A stretch of DNA of 64,000 bases from Sphingobacterium sp. B16(2022) (GTDB lineage: Bacteria; Bacteroidota; Bacteroidia; Sphingobacteriales; Sphingobacteriaceae). The position numbers were made by a program, and so were the translations under genes. The DNA lies in assembly GCF_012030425.1 (NCBI RefSeq), contig NZ_JAAUVN010000001.1, positions 2,170,001 to 2,234,000 of the forward strand, written 5' to 3'. The notes beneath the pieces were generated by a model. The model saw only the letters and a program-made list of their open reading frames with translations. It searched no databases and had not been told where the DNA came from. Every line of letters starts with the position of its first letter. The first letter of the stretch is position 1. Of the stretch, positions 9,076 through 17,726 are shown piece by piece.

Positions 9076-10353
9076 ATGCAAGTTGATGTATTATTAGGCC
9101 TCCAATGGGGCGACGAAGGTAAAGGGAAAATTGTTGATGTGTTAAGTACAGATTATGATCTCATAGCGCGTTTTCAGGGCGGCCCCAATGCAGGTCATAC
9201 GTTAGAATTTGACGGTAAAAAATTTGTATTAAATACGATTCCTTCCGGCATTTTTTCCGATCATACCATGAACCTGATCGGAAATGGAGTTGTTCTGGAT
9301 CCGATCAGTTTAATCAAAGAACTGGATATGCTTAAAAAAGCCGGCCACGACTTATTGAAAAAAGGTAACCTACTGATTTCAAAAAAAGCACATCTAATCT
9401 TACCATCACATCTTTTGCTTGATGCGGCATCCGAACAAAATCTAGACACGAACAAAATAGGATCTACTTTAAAGGGTATTGGTCCGGTGTATATGGACAA
9501 AACAGGACGTAACGGACTCCGAGTAGGCGATATTTTGCTCCCAGATTTTAAAGAACGTTATCAAAAATTGTTAACAAAGCATAAAGCAATGCTTGCTTCA
9601 TTTTATCAGGTAGAAGTGAATACGATTCAAAATGAAACTGCTTTTTTTGATGCAATCGAACACTTGAAGCATTATCCTCTGGTGGATTCGGAACATCTGG
9701 TCAATCATTATCTTCAGGAAGGGAAAAGGGTTTTAGCCGAAGGTGCACAGGGAAGCTTGCTTGATCTTGATTTCGGATCCTACCCTTTTGTTACCTCATC
9801 CAATACCACAACAGCAGGTGCTTGTATAGGTTTAGGGATTGCTCCAAACAAAATCGGTGAGGTGATCGGTATCTTTAAAGCATACAGCACCCGTGTTGGC
9901 AGTGGTCCCTTCCCAACAGAGTTGGCCAATGAAACAGGAGAGCAGATCCGTCAAACAGGCAAAGAATTTGGTGCAGTAAGCGGTCGTTCCCGCCGTACTG
10001 GATGGATCGATCTACCTGCACTAAAATATGCCCTAATGCTTAATGGTGTGACTCAATTGGTGATTACAAAGGCAGATGTTCTCAGTGGTTTAGATCACAT
10101 CTTTGCTTGCACCCATTATCGCCACCATGGTAAAGTGATCGATTATATGCCTTATGAGTTAATTACTCAACAAGCAACTCCTATATTGAAGAAAATAGAC
10201 GGGTGGCATAAAGATATCAGCACAGTCACCGATGTTTCCGAAATTCCACTGAAGCTCAAAGCATATATTAATTTCTTGGAAAAAGAACTGCAAATTCCCA
10301 TTAAATTTTTATCTGTAGGCCCAGATCGGAAGCAAACTTTGAAGCTTTATTAA
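9076..10353 (+). CDS. purA: Adenylosuccinate synthetase
   Basis: A 425-aa enzyme of normal family length that joins IMP and aspartate using GTP to give adenylosuccinate in AMP synthesis. The GTP loop is QWGDEGKGK at residues 10-18 with catalytic Asp13, followed by GGPNAGHT (35-42) with catalytic His41. The C-terminus has the family ending SVGPDRKQT. It lies 79 bases after the Crp/Fnr gene, whose predicted operator is in the purA promoter; linking purA to such a regulator is unusual. A hairpin terminator follows. Confidence 0.97.
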   Translation: MQVDVLLGLQWGDEGKGKIVDVLSTDYDLIARFQGGPNAGHTLEFDGKKFVLNTIPSGIFSDHTMNLIGNGVVLDPISLIKELDMLKKAGHDLLKKGNLLISKKAHLILPSHLLLDAASEQNLDTNKIGSTLKGIGPVYMDKTGRNGLRVGDILLPDFKERYQKLLTKHKAMLASFYQVEVNTIQNETAFFDAIEHLKHYPLVDSEHLVNHYLQEGKRVLAEGAQGSLLDLDFGSYPFVTSSNTTTAGACIGLGIAPNKIGEVIGIFKAYSTRVGSGPFPTELANETGEQIRQTGKEFGAVSGRSRRTGWIDLPALKYALMLNGVTQLVITKADVLSGLDHIFACTHYRHHGKVIDYMPYELITQQATPILKKIDGWHKDISTVTDVSEIPLKLKAYINFLEKELQIPIKFLSVGPDRKQTLKLY

Positions 10354-10390
10354 GGTTGAAAACACCTATAAAAATAGGTGATAAATGATA

Positions 10391-10428
10391 AAAGGGGGTT
10401 TCCAACAATTTAGGACACCCCCTTTTTC
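10391..10428 (+). terminator. Intrinsic terminator of purA
   Basis: Stem AAAGGGGGT (10391-10399) and ACCCCCTTT (10417-10425) followed by T residues. Confidence 0.8.
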
Positions 10429-10556
10429 AAATCAGAGCGATTTGCCAACCCAAAGACATCTTCAAATAGTGCATTTCAAATCGATCGTATTTATAAATGA
10501 GGCTTAGACAAAAACGATTAATAATAACAAAAGCAGGTATCGTATGTTGTAGAGGT

Positions 10557-11567
10557 ATGAAGATTGCAATGCTTGCGCCAATCGCTTGGCGGACACCTCC
10601 TGTTCACTACGGTCCATGGGAACAGATTACCTCATTACTTACTGAAGAACTTGTAAAATTAGGTGTAGAAGTCACATTATTTGCGACCGGTAATTCAATT
10701 ACCAAAGCACGTCTCCAAGCTGTTTGTCTCTTAGGATATGAAGAAGATCGTGACATCAATGCCAAAGTGTGGGAATCGTTGCATATTTCAGAGTGCTTCG
10801 AAAATGCGCGCGAATTTGACATTATACACAATCAATTTGATTTCCTTCCCCTTTCCTATTCCAGATTGGTGCAGACACCTGTCGTAAGCACGATCCATGG
10901 TTTTTCGTCCCGAAGTATCCTTCCTGTATATAAAAAGCATAATATAGACGGTCATTATGTATCCATCAGCAATGCCGATCGTGCGGAAGAATTGGACTAT
11001 ATTGCTACCGTTTACCATGGGATTGACCTTGGACAGTTTACTTTTAACGACAACCCTCAGGATTATTTATTGTTTTACGGCAGAATCCATCATGATAAGG
11101 GAGCTAAAGAAGCTATAGCAATAGCCCAAGCCTTGGGAAAACGTCTAATCATAGCTGGTATTATTCAAGATGAAAATTACTTTAGACAGCATATCCAGCC
11201 CCATTTAAAACCCGGTAAAATTGAATATATAGGTTCCGTTGGTCCGGAAAGACGCAATGAATTACTCTCAAATGCCAGCGTATTGTTACACCCTATAAAT
11301 TTTAAGGAACCCTTTGGTTTATCAGTAGTCGAATCGATGGCATCTGGCACACCAGTTGTTGCCTTTAACAAAGGAAGTATGCCCGAACTAATCGATCATG
11401 AACAAGATGGATTTCTCGCTGAAAACATTGACGAGGCCGTAGAAATGGTTAAAAATATCGGTTTCATCAACCGAAAAGCATGTCGCAAAAAAGTGGAGGA
11501 TCACTTTTCCAAGGAAAGAATGTGTCAGAACTATTTAGCAGTATATAGAGAAATTTTAAACAGATAA
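10557..11567 (+). CDS. GT4 family glycosyltransferase
   Basis: A 336-aa GT-B fold retaining glycosyltransferase if started at the ATG at 10557 (MKIAMLAPIAWRTPP), where homologues begin; an earlier in-frame ATG at 10497 adds 20 residues with no family character. The N-terminal acceptor domain has the loop TPPVHYGPWE; the C-terminal nucleotide-sugar domain has LLFYGRIHHDKG and the E-x7-E motif EPFGLSVVESMASGTP. The substrate cannot be told. It stands alone between purA and ohr, convergent with ohr. Confidence 0.88.
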   Translation: MKIAMLAPIAWRTPPVHYGPWEQITSLLTEELVKLGVEVTLFATGNSITKARLQAVCLLGYEEDRDINAKVWESLHISECFENAREFDIIHNQFDFLPLSYSRLVQTPVVSTIHGFSSRSILPVYKKHNIDGHYVSISNADRAEELDYIATVYHGIDLGQFTFNDNPQDYLLFYGRIHHDKGAKEAIAIAQALGKRLIIAGIIQDENYFRQHIQPHLKPGKIEYIGSVGPERRNELLSNASVLLHPINFKEPFGLSVVESMASGTPVVAFNKGSMPELIDHEQDGFLAENIDEAVEMVKNIGFINRKACRKKVEDHFSKERMCQNYLAVYREILNR

Positions 11568-11587
11568 ATCTTATTTAAAACAAATAA

Positions 11588-11629
11588 CCTCCAGCTTCCA
11601 CTTTAGTTTCATATAGCGAGGGCTGGAGG
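11588..11629. terminator. Hairpin between convergent glycosyltransferase and ohr genes
   Basis: CCTCCAGC (11588-11595) pairs with GCTGGAGG (11622-11629), with a T-rich tail on the plus side (CATATTTTATT). The loop is long (26 bases). Probably a terminator for the glycosyltransferase gene and possibly for ohr as well. Confidence 0.55.
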
Positions 11630-11635
11630 CATATT

Positions 11636-12058
11636 TTATTGATTTGAAACACTTATCTTAACTTCGATATTTCCTCGAGTAGCGTTAGAGTAAGGACATA
11701 CTTGATGTGCTTTTTCTGTTAATGCTTGCGCTTCTTCCAATGAGACTCCCGGGATGTTGGCTTGAAGTTCAGCTGCTAATCCGAAACCACCGTTTTCCAA
11801 TTGCCCTATACTCACTTTTGCCGTAACAGTGGTCTCCCCTGTTTGCACTTTTGACTGTTTGATCACTAAATTCAGTGCACTGTCAAAACACGCTGCATAT
11901 CCTGCCGCAAACAACATTTCAGGATTGGCATAATCATCGTTAGCTCCCCCTAAGGCTTTCGGCATACGCACCTCAAGATTCAACACACTATTTTCACTTT
12001 TAACTTGCCCATTTCTACCGCCAGTAGCTGTCGCACCTATTGTATACAAATTTTTCAT
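11636..12058 (-). CDS. ohr: Organic hydroperoxide resistance protein (Ohr/OsmC family)
   Basis: A 140-aa thiol peroxidase that reduces organic hydroperoxides. The two catalytic cysteines are Cys57 (AAGYAACFDSAL) and Cys121 (VCPYSNATRGN), and the activating Arg is near 31 (EVRMP). Length and motifs are of the Ohr rather than the OsmC subgroup. It is monocistronic, with a good promoter and an inverted repeat over the -33 region that could bind a MarR-type repressor such as OhrR; no such regulator is in the window. Confidence 0.94.
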   Translation of the reverse strand: MKNLYTIGATATGGRNGQVKSENSVLNLEVRMPKALGGANDDYANPEMLFAAGYAACFDSALNLVIKQSKVQTGETTVTAKVSIGQLENGGFGLAAELQANIPGVSLEEAQALTEKAHQVCPYSNATRGNIEVKISVSNQ

Positions 12059-12168
12059 TGTTATATATTTAAAGTTTAATGCTTTTTTTAATTTGACCGC
12101 GTCCCCACCGATAAGCTTTGCATTCCATATCGTTAAAGAATATATTATCCTGTCATTTAATTACAATA

Positions 12169-12202
12169 CAAATTTAATAAAATTATATTGCGCACAATAT
12201 AA
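12169..12202 (-). promoter_or_regulatory. ohr promoter with overlapping operator
   Basis: On the minus strand TTG (12197-12195), 18 bases, TAAATTTG (12176-12169). The -33 element lies inside a 20-bp inverted repeat at 12183-12202 with perfect 8-base arms TTATATTG and CAATATAA around CGCA. A repressor bound there would block RNA polymerase. Confidence 0.6.
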
Positions 12203-12968
12203 TATCTAGCAATACAACTAGATTTTACCCAATATTGACAAATACTTGTCTACATCAACTTATACAAGTGGCATTTCCAAATGATGTCATAGCATTTTTA
12301 GTAAATGAGTCTAATGTTGCAAGCTAATTGATTTTTCGTTAGCTGTTATTTGAACTATAACACATTTTTCAACATCTTGCCATGTTTGTAACAAATTTAG
12401 GTGTATCAACAATACTCCATCCCTCACCTAAAAAAAGATAAAAACAGCAAAGCCTCCAGGTCTGGAGGCTTTGGAGCACAACAAGTTATCTGTGTGCAAT
12501 TTTATGAAAGGTTATGTGAATATAAACATAATTATCAGATAATAAAAAATAATATTTTATTTTTTTGTACGGCTTTATTCCAAATTCGTTCCCTAGCTTC
12601 CTTCTACCCTTGTGATTGGTTTGTCAAACTTTCTATCTTGAAAACTCACGAAGAGACTCTTGAGCCTCACTTCAATCAAATCATTAACAATGAAAAGTTA
12701 TTTATGCTGTACAACATAATAGTACTTAATTAGGCTTCAAACAGGCCATTTGATAATAATTACCGTTGATTATCTGATAATACTCCGTTTCCTCCAGACT
12801 TGATATAGCAATTTTTATAGTTGACTGATAGACATAATTTTTGTTTGTAAAAGGATAAATCCCTGATCGTTGTTTTTAATTTGATTAAACTTTGTCCGTT
12901 GCCATGACTTTATGAGAGTATACCCTCTTTTTTACAGATAAAAATAATATAAATATTGGAATTATGCG
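12203..12968. other. Long intergenic region with orphan hairpin and paired repeats
   Basis: About 770 bases without a convincing gene. It holds a very strong hairpin at 12449-12472 and two inverted copies of a 13-base sequence (ATTATCAGATAAT at 12531-12543, its reverse complement at 12769-12781). A 110-codon plus-strand frame at 12401-12733 has no recognisable domain and odd composition and is not called. Confidence 0.5.
12449..12472 (-). terminator. Orphan strong hairpin
   Basis: AAAGCCTCCAG and CTGGAGGCTTT are perfect 11-base arms around GT. Read on the minus strand the hairpin is followed, after a few bases, by a T-rich tract, so it looks like a minus-strand terminator. The nearest minus-strand gene ends about 500 bases away, so the transcript it would end is unknown. 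Confidence 0.5.
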
Positions 12969-13604
12969 CTATTGTACTATTAAATTATCTTTCTTTAACT
13001 GCTTGGCCATAGCCTTCTTATACCCCGATAGAAAACTATCTAGAGAACCAGGATTGTAGCTTTCTGACTGGGTAGACCAAACAAGTCTACCGGTACTAAC
13101 ATCATAAAGATTTGTCTCAATATAGTAGGTTTTCTCTGTTGTATAATAGCCATTGTTATAAAGGTTACCGTACCAAAAATCATAATAACCACCAAATGTT
13201 CTATAATAGCCAAAAGTGTTCACAGGGTAAACTGAAACATTCGGAATGTATCTTGATTCTGACTTAGAATCAATCAAAGCAATGGTTAATATGGCATCAC
13301 TATTTGTTCCGGCCACCTTTTGCATCGCCAGATCAGAGCGCTTGGGTTCCATACTTGCAAGATTAGGCGGAAAGACATCTATACTTTTTACACTCGTTAA
13401 ACCTAGTGAAGTGAGTGATGAGGCAATTTCATCTTCTACCTTTTGACGAGCAGGCACATTATCTGTCATAACTGCTACAAATATTCTACTATACTTCTTC
13501 AAATCGACAGAGGGATCACGCCACGATCCTGTAATCATACTGCTGGTTGCACAGCTGGAAAAAATAAGCACTATGGTGCAAATCTGTAAAATTAACTTTT
13601 TCAT
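12969..13604 (-). CDS. DUF4136-like lipoprotein
   Basis: A 211-aa exported lipoprotein: signal peptide with lipobox FSSC ending at Cys18. The mature part starts with the pattern SWRDPSVDLKKYSRIFVAVM typical of DUF4136-type envelope proteins, and has a Tyr/Gly/Asn-rich stretch (about 120-160) and a C-terminal VWSTQSESYNP segment. Function of the family is unknown. It stands alone with about 470 empty bases upstream. Confidence 0.7.
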   Translation of the reverse strand: MKKLILQICTIVLIFSSCATSSMITGSWRDPSVDLKKYSRIFVAVMTDNVPARQKVEDEIASSLTSLGLTSVKSIDVFPPNLASMEPKRSDLAMQKVAGTNSDAILTIALIDSKSESRYIPNVSVYPVNTFGYYRTFGGYYDFWYGNLYNNGYYTTEKTYYIETNLYDVSTGRLVWSTQSESYNPGSLDSFLSGYKKAMAKQLKKDNLIVQ

Positions 13605-14074
13605 AATTATAAAATTTATTGTTTCTTTGTTTTACTACCTGATTTTAATTGGATTTCTGCCCCCTAAATTGGGATGATATAGGAACATCTAGAAGATATT
13701 TTAAAATAAACACATCATACTATACTTTTCGATAACAATATTTCAATGTAAGAACATAATTTAAGCCTATTTTGTTTAGCTTTTTTCATCACGATTATTA
13801 ATAATGAAAAAATATTCATTTCATAACTGGTATTATGAATTAACAAATCGAATTTAAGATGTTGTCAGTGTCTTATTTTATCAGTATAAAACAATGAGAT
13901 CGGTTCGAATAAAAGGATATGTATAAATTTAATATAAGGATATTGAGGGATACCTAAGTAAGTAAATAACGCTCCCCTACTATCACTGCTATAACATGTC
14001 AAAAAATGTGCTTTAGGTATAATTTCTTATAAATATTAGATTTTTTTGTAAATTGCTTCTCAAGAACACTCTCA
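13605..14074. other. Intergenic region without recognised features
   Basis: A stretch of 470 AT-rich bases between divergent genes. I see no gene, hairpin or clear promoter in it. Confidence 0.5.
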
Positions 14075-14592
14075 ATGCCAATTCCTACAACAAAAGAAGA
14101 ATTACTTCACGCGATTACAGCAAATTACGATAAGTTGTACAGTGAACTTAAAAATATATCAGACGAGCTTAGCGACTTAAAAGAACTTGAGGGTCATGCC
14201 AAAGGAACAATGATGAGTGTCAACAATCTTTTAGCTTATCTTATAGGATGGGGACAGCTGGTCCTGAAATGGAACAAAATGAGAACCGATAACCTACCTG
14301 TAGATTTTCCAGAAACCGGTTACAGATGGAATGAGCTAGGCAAATTGGCTCAAAAGTTTTACTCGGACTTTGAAGAGGATAACTTCCAGATCTTGATTCA
14401 AAAATTTGACAAACAGTAAAAGACCTAATATCACTCGTAGAGAGCAAAAGCAATGAAGAATTATATGCTGAAGCCTGGTATGAGAAATGGACGCTGGGCA
14501 GGATGATCCAGTTCAATACCGCTTCCCCCTATACAAATGCTAGAGGACGTCTTCGCAAGTGGATCAATAAGCGTCAAGATCAAGAGTTATGA
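14075..14592 (+). pseudogene. ClbS/DfsB family four-helix protein, frameshifted
   Basis: The first 114 codons (MPIPTTKEELLHAI...) match the N-terminal two thirds of the ClbS/DfsB family (DUF1706), small four-helix proteins of about 170 aa; ClbS is the colibactin self-protection cyclopropane hydrolase. The frame stops at TAA 14417-14419. The missing third continues in the -1 frame from about 14419 to the TGA at 14590-14592 and contains the family's C-terminal signature (WTLGRMIQFNTASPYTNARG, RLRKWI). A one-base deletion explains this. No canonical slippery heptamer is at the junction, so a recent mutation or a sequencing error is more likely than programmed frameshifting. Confidence 0.75.
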
Positions 14593-14721
14593 AAAAACTA
14601 AAAAACTCTTCTGCTGTAAAAAACATGACACTTAAAGTAGGAAGACTCTACCAACAGGGAAGATAAATAGATACAAAACCAAGCGCTCATATAAACTAAT
14701 ACTTTGAATTAAATAATAAAG

Positions 14722-14759
14722 ACAAAGCCTTGTTTCATTTAACTGAAACAAGGCTTTGT
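14722..14759. terminator. Bidirectional terminator
   Basis: A perfect 16-base stem (14722-14737 with 14744-14759) with loop TTTAAC lies between the frameshifted plus-strand gene and the minus-strand isomerase. Confidence 0.75.
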
Positions 14760-14782
14760 TTATGAAATAATTACAGATAGAA

Positions 14783-15700
14783 TTATTTTTGATATGTTGT
14801 TTTTACAAATGGTGCCTTAAGTAGATAATCTATACTTTGTTTTAGTCCAACTTCCAGGTCGGCAGTTGTTTCTTCCAGCTCTACAAATATATTCTCAACA
14901 CCTGCAATATCGGTATTAGCAAAAATAGCATCAAAACCTACCATACCGCTCTGGCCAATCTCACGGTGATCTTTAATATGCAAAGTAGCATATCTTCCTG
15001 GATATTTTTTAAAATAATCTACAGGACTTGCTTTTCCAATGATCGTCCAATATACATCCATTTCAAAAAAAACATTTTCAGGTTTTGTATGTTCGATCAT
15101 GTAATCAAGCATAACCACTTTTCCTTCTACTTTTTCAAACTCATGGGCATGATTATGATATCCGTACTTAATACCATATTCACGGCAAAGTTGACCAATC
15201 TCATTGAGATACTGACATTCAGTATCGAGATCTTTTATTGTCTTCGGTAAATCTAACCATGGGGTAACAATATATTTAATGCCCGCAGCTTTGTGTGCTA
15301 TAATAGTCTCTCTCCACCACCCTAAGGCTTTGGAGAAATCACCGGTCGCTAATTCCTCTTTCGTTAAGGTTCTCGAAGCATGTGAAGAAAGAACTTTCAT
15401 ACCTGCTTTTTCAACATTACTTTTGAAGACCTGCGGTGTGGTATTATAAAACATTCCGTCTTTAAATCCAGCAGACTCAACAGATGTATAACCCATCTTA
15501 GCCAATTTTTGTAAAACGGATAAATAATCAGCATTATAAGTGTCCGGCTGAACATGGCTTCCAATCATACTTCTAACAGAATATAACTGTAAACCAATTT
15601 CTTTTGTTCTTATTTGTTCTTGCGCCTGTACGTTATTGAAAGTAATACCCATACCTGTCACAGCAAAAAGAAGTGAATAGGTTAAAAATTTAAGTTTCAT
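14783..15700 (-). CDS. Secreted sugar phosphate isomerase/epimerase-like TIM barrel protein
   Basis: A 305-aa AP-endonuclease-2 type TIM barrel with a signal peptide (cleavage after VQA near residue 26), so it works in the periplasm. Metal-site segments of the family are visible: YHNHAHEFE, NVFFEMDVYW and LHIKDH. Xylose isomerase-like proteins of this export class are common in Bacteroidota sugar loci, but their substrates are mostly unknown. It follows a DeoR regulator by 23 bases and is probably co-transcribed with it. Confidence 0.85.
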   Translation of the reverse strand: MKLKFLTYSLLFAVTGMGITFNNVQAQEQIRTKEIGLQLYSVRSMIGSHVQPDTYNADYLSVLQKLAKMGYTSVESAGFKDGMFYNTTPQVFKSNVEKAGMKVLSSHASRTLTKEELATGDFSKALGWWRETIIAHKAAGIKYIVTPWLDLPKTIKDLDTECQYLNEIGQLCREYGIKYGYHNHAHEFEKVEGKVVMLDYMIEHTKPENVFFEMDVYWTIIGKASPVDYFKKYPGRYATLHIKDHREIGQSGMVGFDAIFANTDIAGVENIFVELEETTADLEVGLKQSIDYLLKAPFVKTTYQK

Positions 15701-15723
15701 ATATTAAGTTTTATTTTTTTGTC

Positions 15724-16473
15724 TTAAACCAATGTTATCGGTTGGTGCCTAAATTCGTCTAAGCTCTTATCTGTAGTAGCTAAATTGGTAATCAATACAT
15801 CGATTTGTTCTACATCACATACTTTAAAAGACTCTGTAACTCTTAAACGATCCTGATTTGCAAGAGCTAAAACTTTCTTTGCCGATGCAAGCATTGCCAA
15901 TTTAACTTCTGCATCTTCTTTAACGACAGCAGATATACCAAATTTCGAATCAACCCCACATGTCCCCATGAAATAAAGATCTGCAATGTAACTTCTTGCC
16001 TCATTACAGGTTGTCTGCCCAACTGTACTTGCTGTTTGTTTATGATATTTTCCCCCCAATAAAATCAATTCAATATTGGGATAGTTTTCTAGAATTGGAA
16101 TAAGCATGGCATTGCTTGTTATAATTCTAAGCTTAATATCCGTAGGCAGGTAGTTAACAATGGCACATATTGTTGTGCCCCCATCCATAAACAGAGTCAT
16201 TTCTTCTTTTATAAACTGCTGTGCCTTAAGAGCAATAACATCCTTCTCACTCTTTAAATAGCTGTTTCGATCTTCGAAAGTAAGCGGATTTTTAGAACGT
16301 TGAATTGCACCACCACGCACTTTAGATAAAAGACCTATTTTATGCAAATGATCAATATCTCTCCTAACAGTATCTTCGGACACATCGAGCTTTTCTGCTA
16401 ATACTTCATAGCTGACCATCTCCTCACTTTCGAGTTGATTTAGTATGAATTCAAATCGTTTTTCTTTTAACAT
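15724..16473 (-). CDS. DeoR family transcriptional regulator
   Basis: A 249-aa repressor with N-terminal winged helix (about 1-57, with YEVLAEKLDVSEDTVRRDI) and a C-terminal sugar-phosphate-sensing DeoRC domain (TLFMDGGTTICAIVNYLP, FMGTCGVDSKFGISA). Such proteins bind phosphorylated sugars and control nearby catabolic genes; the downstream isomerase and the upstream HAD and VOC genes are the likely targets. Confidence 0.92.
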   Translation of the reverse strand: MLKEKRFEFILNQLESEEMVSYEVLAEKLDVSEDTVRRDIDHLHKIGLLSKVRGGAIQRSKNPLTFEDRNSYLKSEKDVIALKAQQFIKEEMTLFMDGGTTICAIVNYLPTDIKLRIITSNAMLIPILENYPNIELILLGGKYHKQTASTVGQTTCNEARSYIADLYFMGTCGVDSKFGISAVVKEDAEVKLAMLASAKKVLALANQDRLRVTESFKVCDVEQIDVLITNLATTDKSLDEFRHQPITLV

Positions 16474-16605
16474 AGCTACTACTTACTGATATAAAGATTT
16501 GCCAACAGGATTTTCTATTATTTCTAACAGAACTTCATTTGCAATAATATGCATTAAAATTTTAATTCGCAAAAAATTGCAAACCAATTTTTAAATATAG
16601 TAATG

Positions 16606-17214
16606 CTACAAAATGCCCTGTATCCCCAATTTTTTCAATTTCACTGTTAATGCTATTGAATTTGTAAAATGTATGGCAACAAATCCAAGTTTTACGGAGG
16701 CCTTTATATTTTCGGAGTTATCATCTATAAAAATGCATTCTGTTGCCCGTAAATTATATTTTTCCAACAAAATTTTATAGAGCTTTTCATCGGGTTTAAT
16801 ATACCCTTCTTCACCAGAAACAATAATGCCATCAAAATCTGCAATAAAGTCAAATCTATTTTTAACTAATGGGAACGTTTCGGAAGACCAATTCGTTAAA
16901 CCATAGACTTCATAATTTTTTTTTAACTCCTGTAGAATTGCAACAGTACCAATAATTTCACCTTTTAGCATCTCCGGCCATCTTTTCCAGAATACATCGA
17001 TTTCGTTTTCAAAGTTGGGGTACTGCTTTTTTAACACATACATTCCTTCTTTAAATGATCTTCCCCTATCTTGTTGCAGATTCCAATCTGTAGAACAGAC
17101 ATTTTCTAAGAACCACTCCATTTGATCAATTTGAGGAAATATATCACGATATACATAGCGAGGATTCCAATCTAAAAGAACGCCCCCAATATCAAAAATT
17201 ACAGCTTTTATCAT
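16606..17214 (-). CDS. HAD-IA family hydrolase (YihX-like)
   Basis: A 202-aa haloacid dehalogenase-fold phosphatase. Motif I is FDIGGVLLDW with nucleophile Asp8, motif II GLTNWS, motif III Lys in GYIKPDEKLY and motif IV FIDDNSENI. The closest described type is the sugar-phosphate phosphatase YihX (alpha-glucose-1-phosphatase). It is 11 bases after the VOC gene, in the same transcript. Confidence 0.88.
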   Translation of the reverse strand: MIKAVIFDIGGVLLDWNPRYVYRDIFPQIDQMEWFLENVCSTDWNLQQDRGRSFKEGMYVLKKQYPNFENEIDVFWKRWPEMLKGEIIGTVAILQELKKNYEVYGLTNWSSETFPLVKNRFDFIADFDGIIVSGEEGYIKPDEKLYKILLEKYNLRATECIFIDDNSENIKASVKLGFVAIHFTNSIALTVKLKKLGIQGIL

Positions 17215-17225
17215 TATTTCTATCT

Positions 17226-17621
17226 TTAAGCCGAAATTTCTAAATAATTTCCCTCCGGATCCAGCACTACACTCTCATAATATCCATCACCTGTAGTACG
17301 CGGCTCACTTGCAATAGTAAAACCATCATTTCGGAACCTTTCTGTCAACAGATCAACAGCCTCAGTTCCCCCTATTGAAATAGCAAAATGAGCAATTCCT
17401 TTGTTAAAACCTCTTTTTGACGGTTCATCAAGAATATCGGGTCTGTTCATAAGTTCTAACCGTGTAACGCAAGTACCAAACTTGAGAAAATATGATGTAA
17501 AGCCATTTTTTAAATTCCTATATTTCTCACTACATTCTAAGTTGAAATAAGTCAGGTAAAAGTTGCGCATTTTTTCCAAGTCATCTACCCAAATTCCAAT
17601 GTGTTCAATTTTCATGTTCAT
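17226..17621 (-). CDS. VOC family (glyoxalase-like) protein
   Basis: A vicinal-oxygen-chelate fold protein of about 130 aa (MKIEHIGIWVDDLEKMRNFY at the N-terminus, VVLDPEGNYLEI with the C-terminal metal ligand Glu). Likely starts are the ATGs at 17621 or 17615, where homologues begin. A longer frame reaches into the palindrome; an ATG at 17651 lies only 4 bases from the -7 box and would add the residues MFAKQLKNNK. First gene of the VOC-HAD transcript, divergent from the MFS gene. Confidence 0.85.
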   Translation of the reverse strand: MNMKIEHIGIWVDDLEKMRNFYLTYFNLECSEKYRNLKNGFTSYFLKFGTCVTRLELMNRPDILDEPSKRGFNKGIAHFAISIGGTEAVDLLTERFRNDGFTIASEPRTTGDGYYESVVLDPEGNYLEISA

Positions 17622-17638
17622 CTTATTATTTTTTAATT

Positions 17639-17688
17639 GTTTTGCAAACATATGCAAATTTATATAAATTTGCATATGTTTGCAAAAC
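17639..17688. promoter_or_regulatory. 50-bp perfect palindrome holding two mirror-image promoters
   Basis: Both 25-base arms match without a mismatch. Plus strand: TTTG (17641-17644), 20 bases, TAAATTTG (17665-17672), predicted start about 17677. Minus strand: TTTG (17686-17683), 20 bases, TAAATTTG (17662-17655), predicted start about 17650. The two core promoters occupy the same DNA, so polymerase can use only one at a time. The symmetry also makes the frames on both strands begin with the same residues (MQIYINLHMFAKQ). Confidence 0.8.
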
Positions 17689-17726
17689 AGTATGAAGCAT
17701 TAGAAAATACATTTAGAAAAATAATA

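Noticed and set aside
12401..12733. A 110-codon plus-strand ORF
   Set aside because: It spans the orphan hairpin, shows no domain or plausible composition, and has no promoter or neighbour that supports it.
14395..14425. Programmed -1 frameshifting in the ClbS-like gene
   Set aside because: No X-XXY-YYZ heptamer in the correct phase and no obvious downstream structure; a one-base deletion is simpler.
14589..14666. A 25-aa ORF overlapping the ClbS-like stop by ATGA
   Set aside because: Too short and without features; the coupling arises by chance after the TTATGA end of a broken gene.
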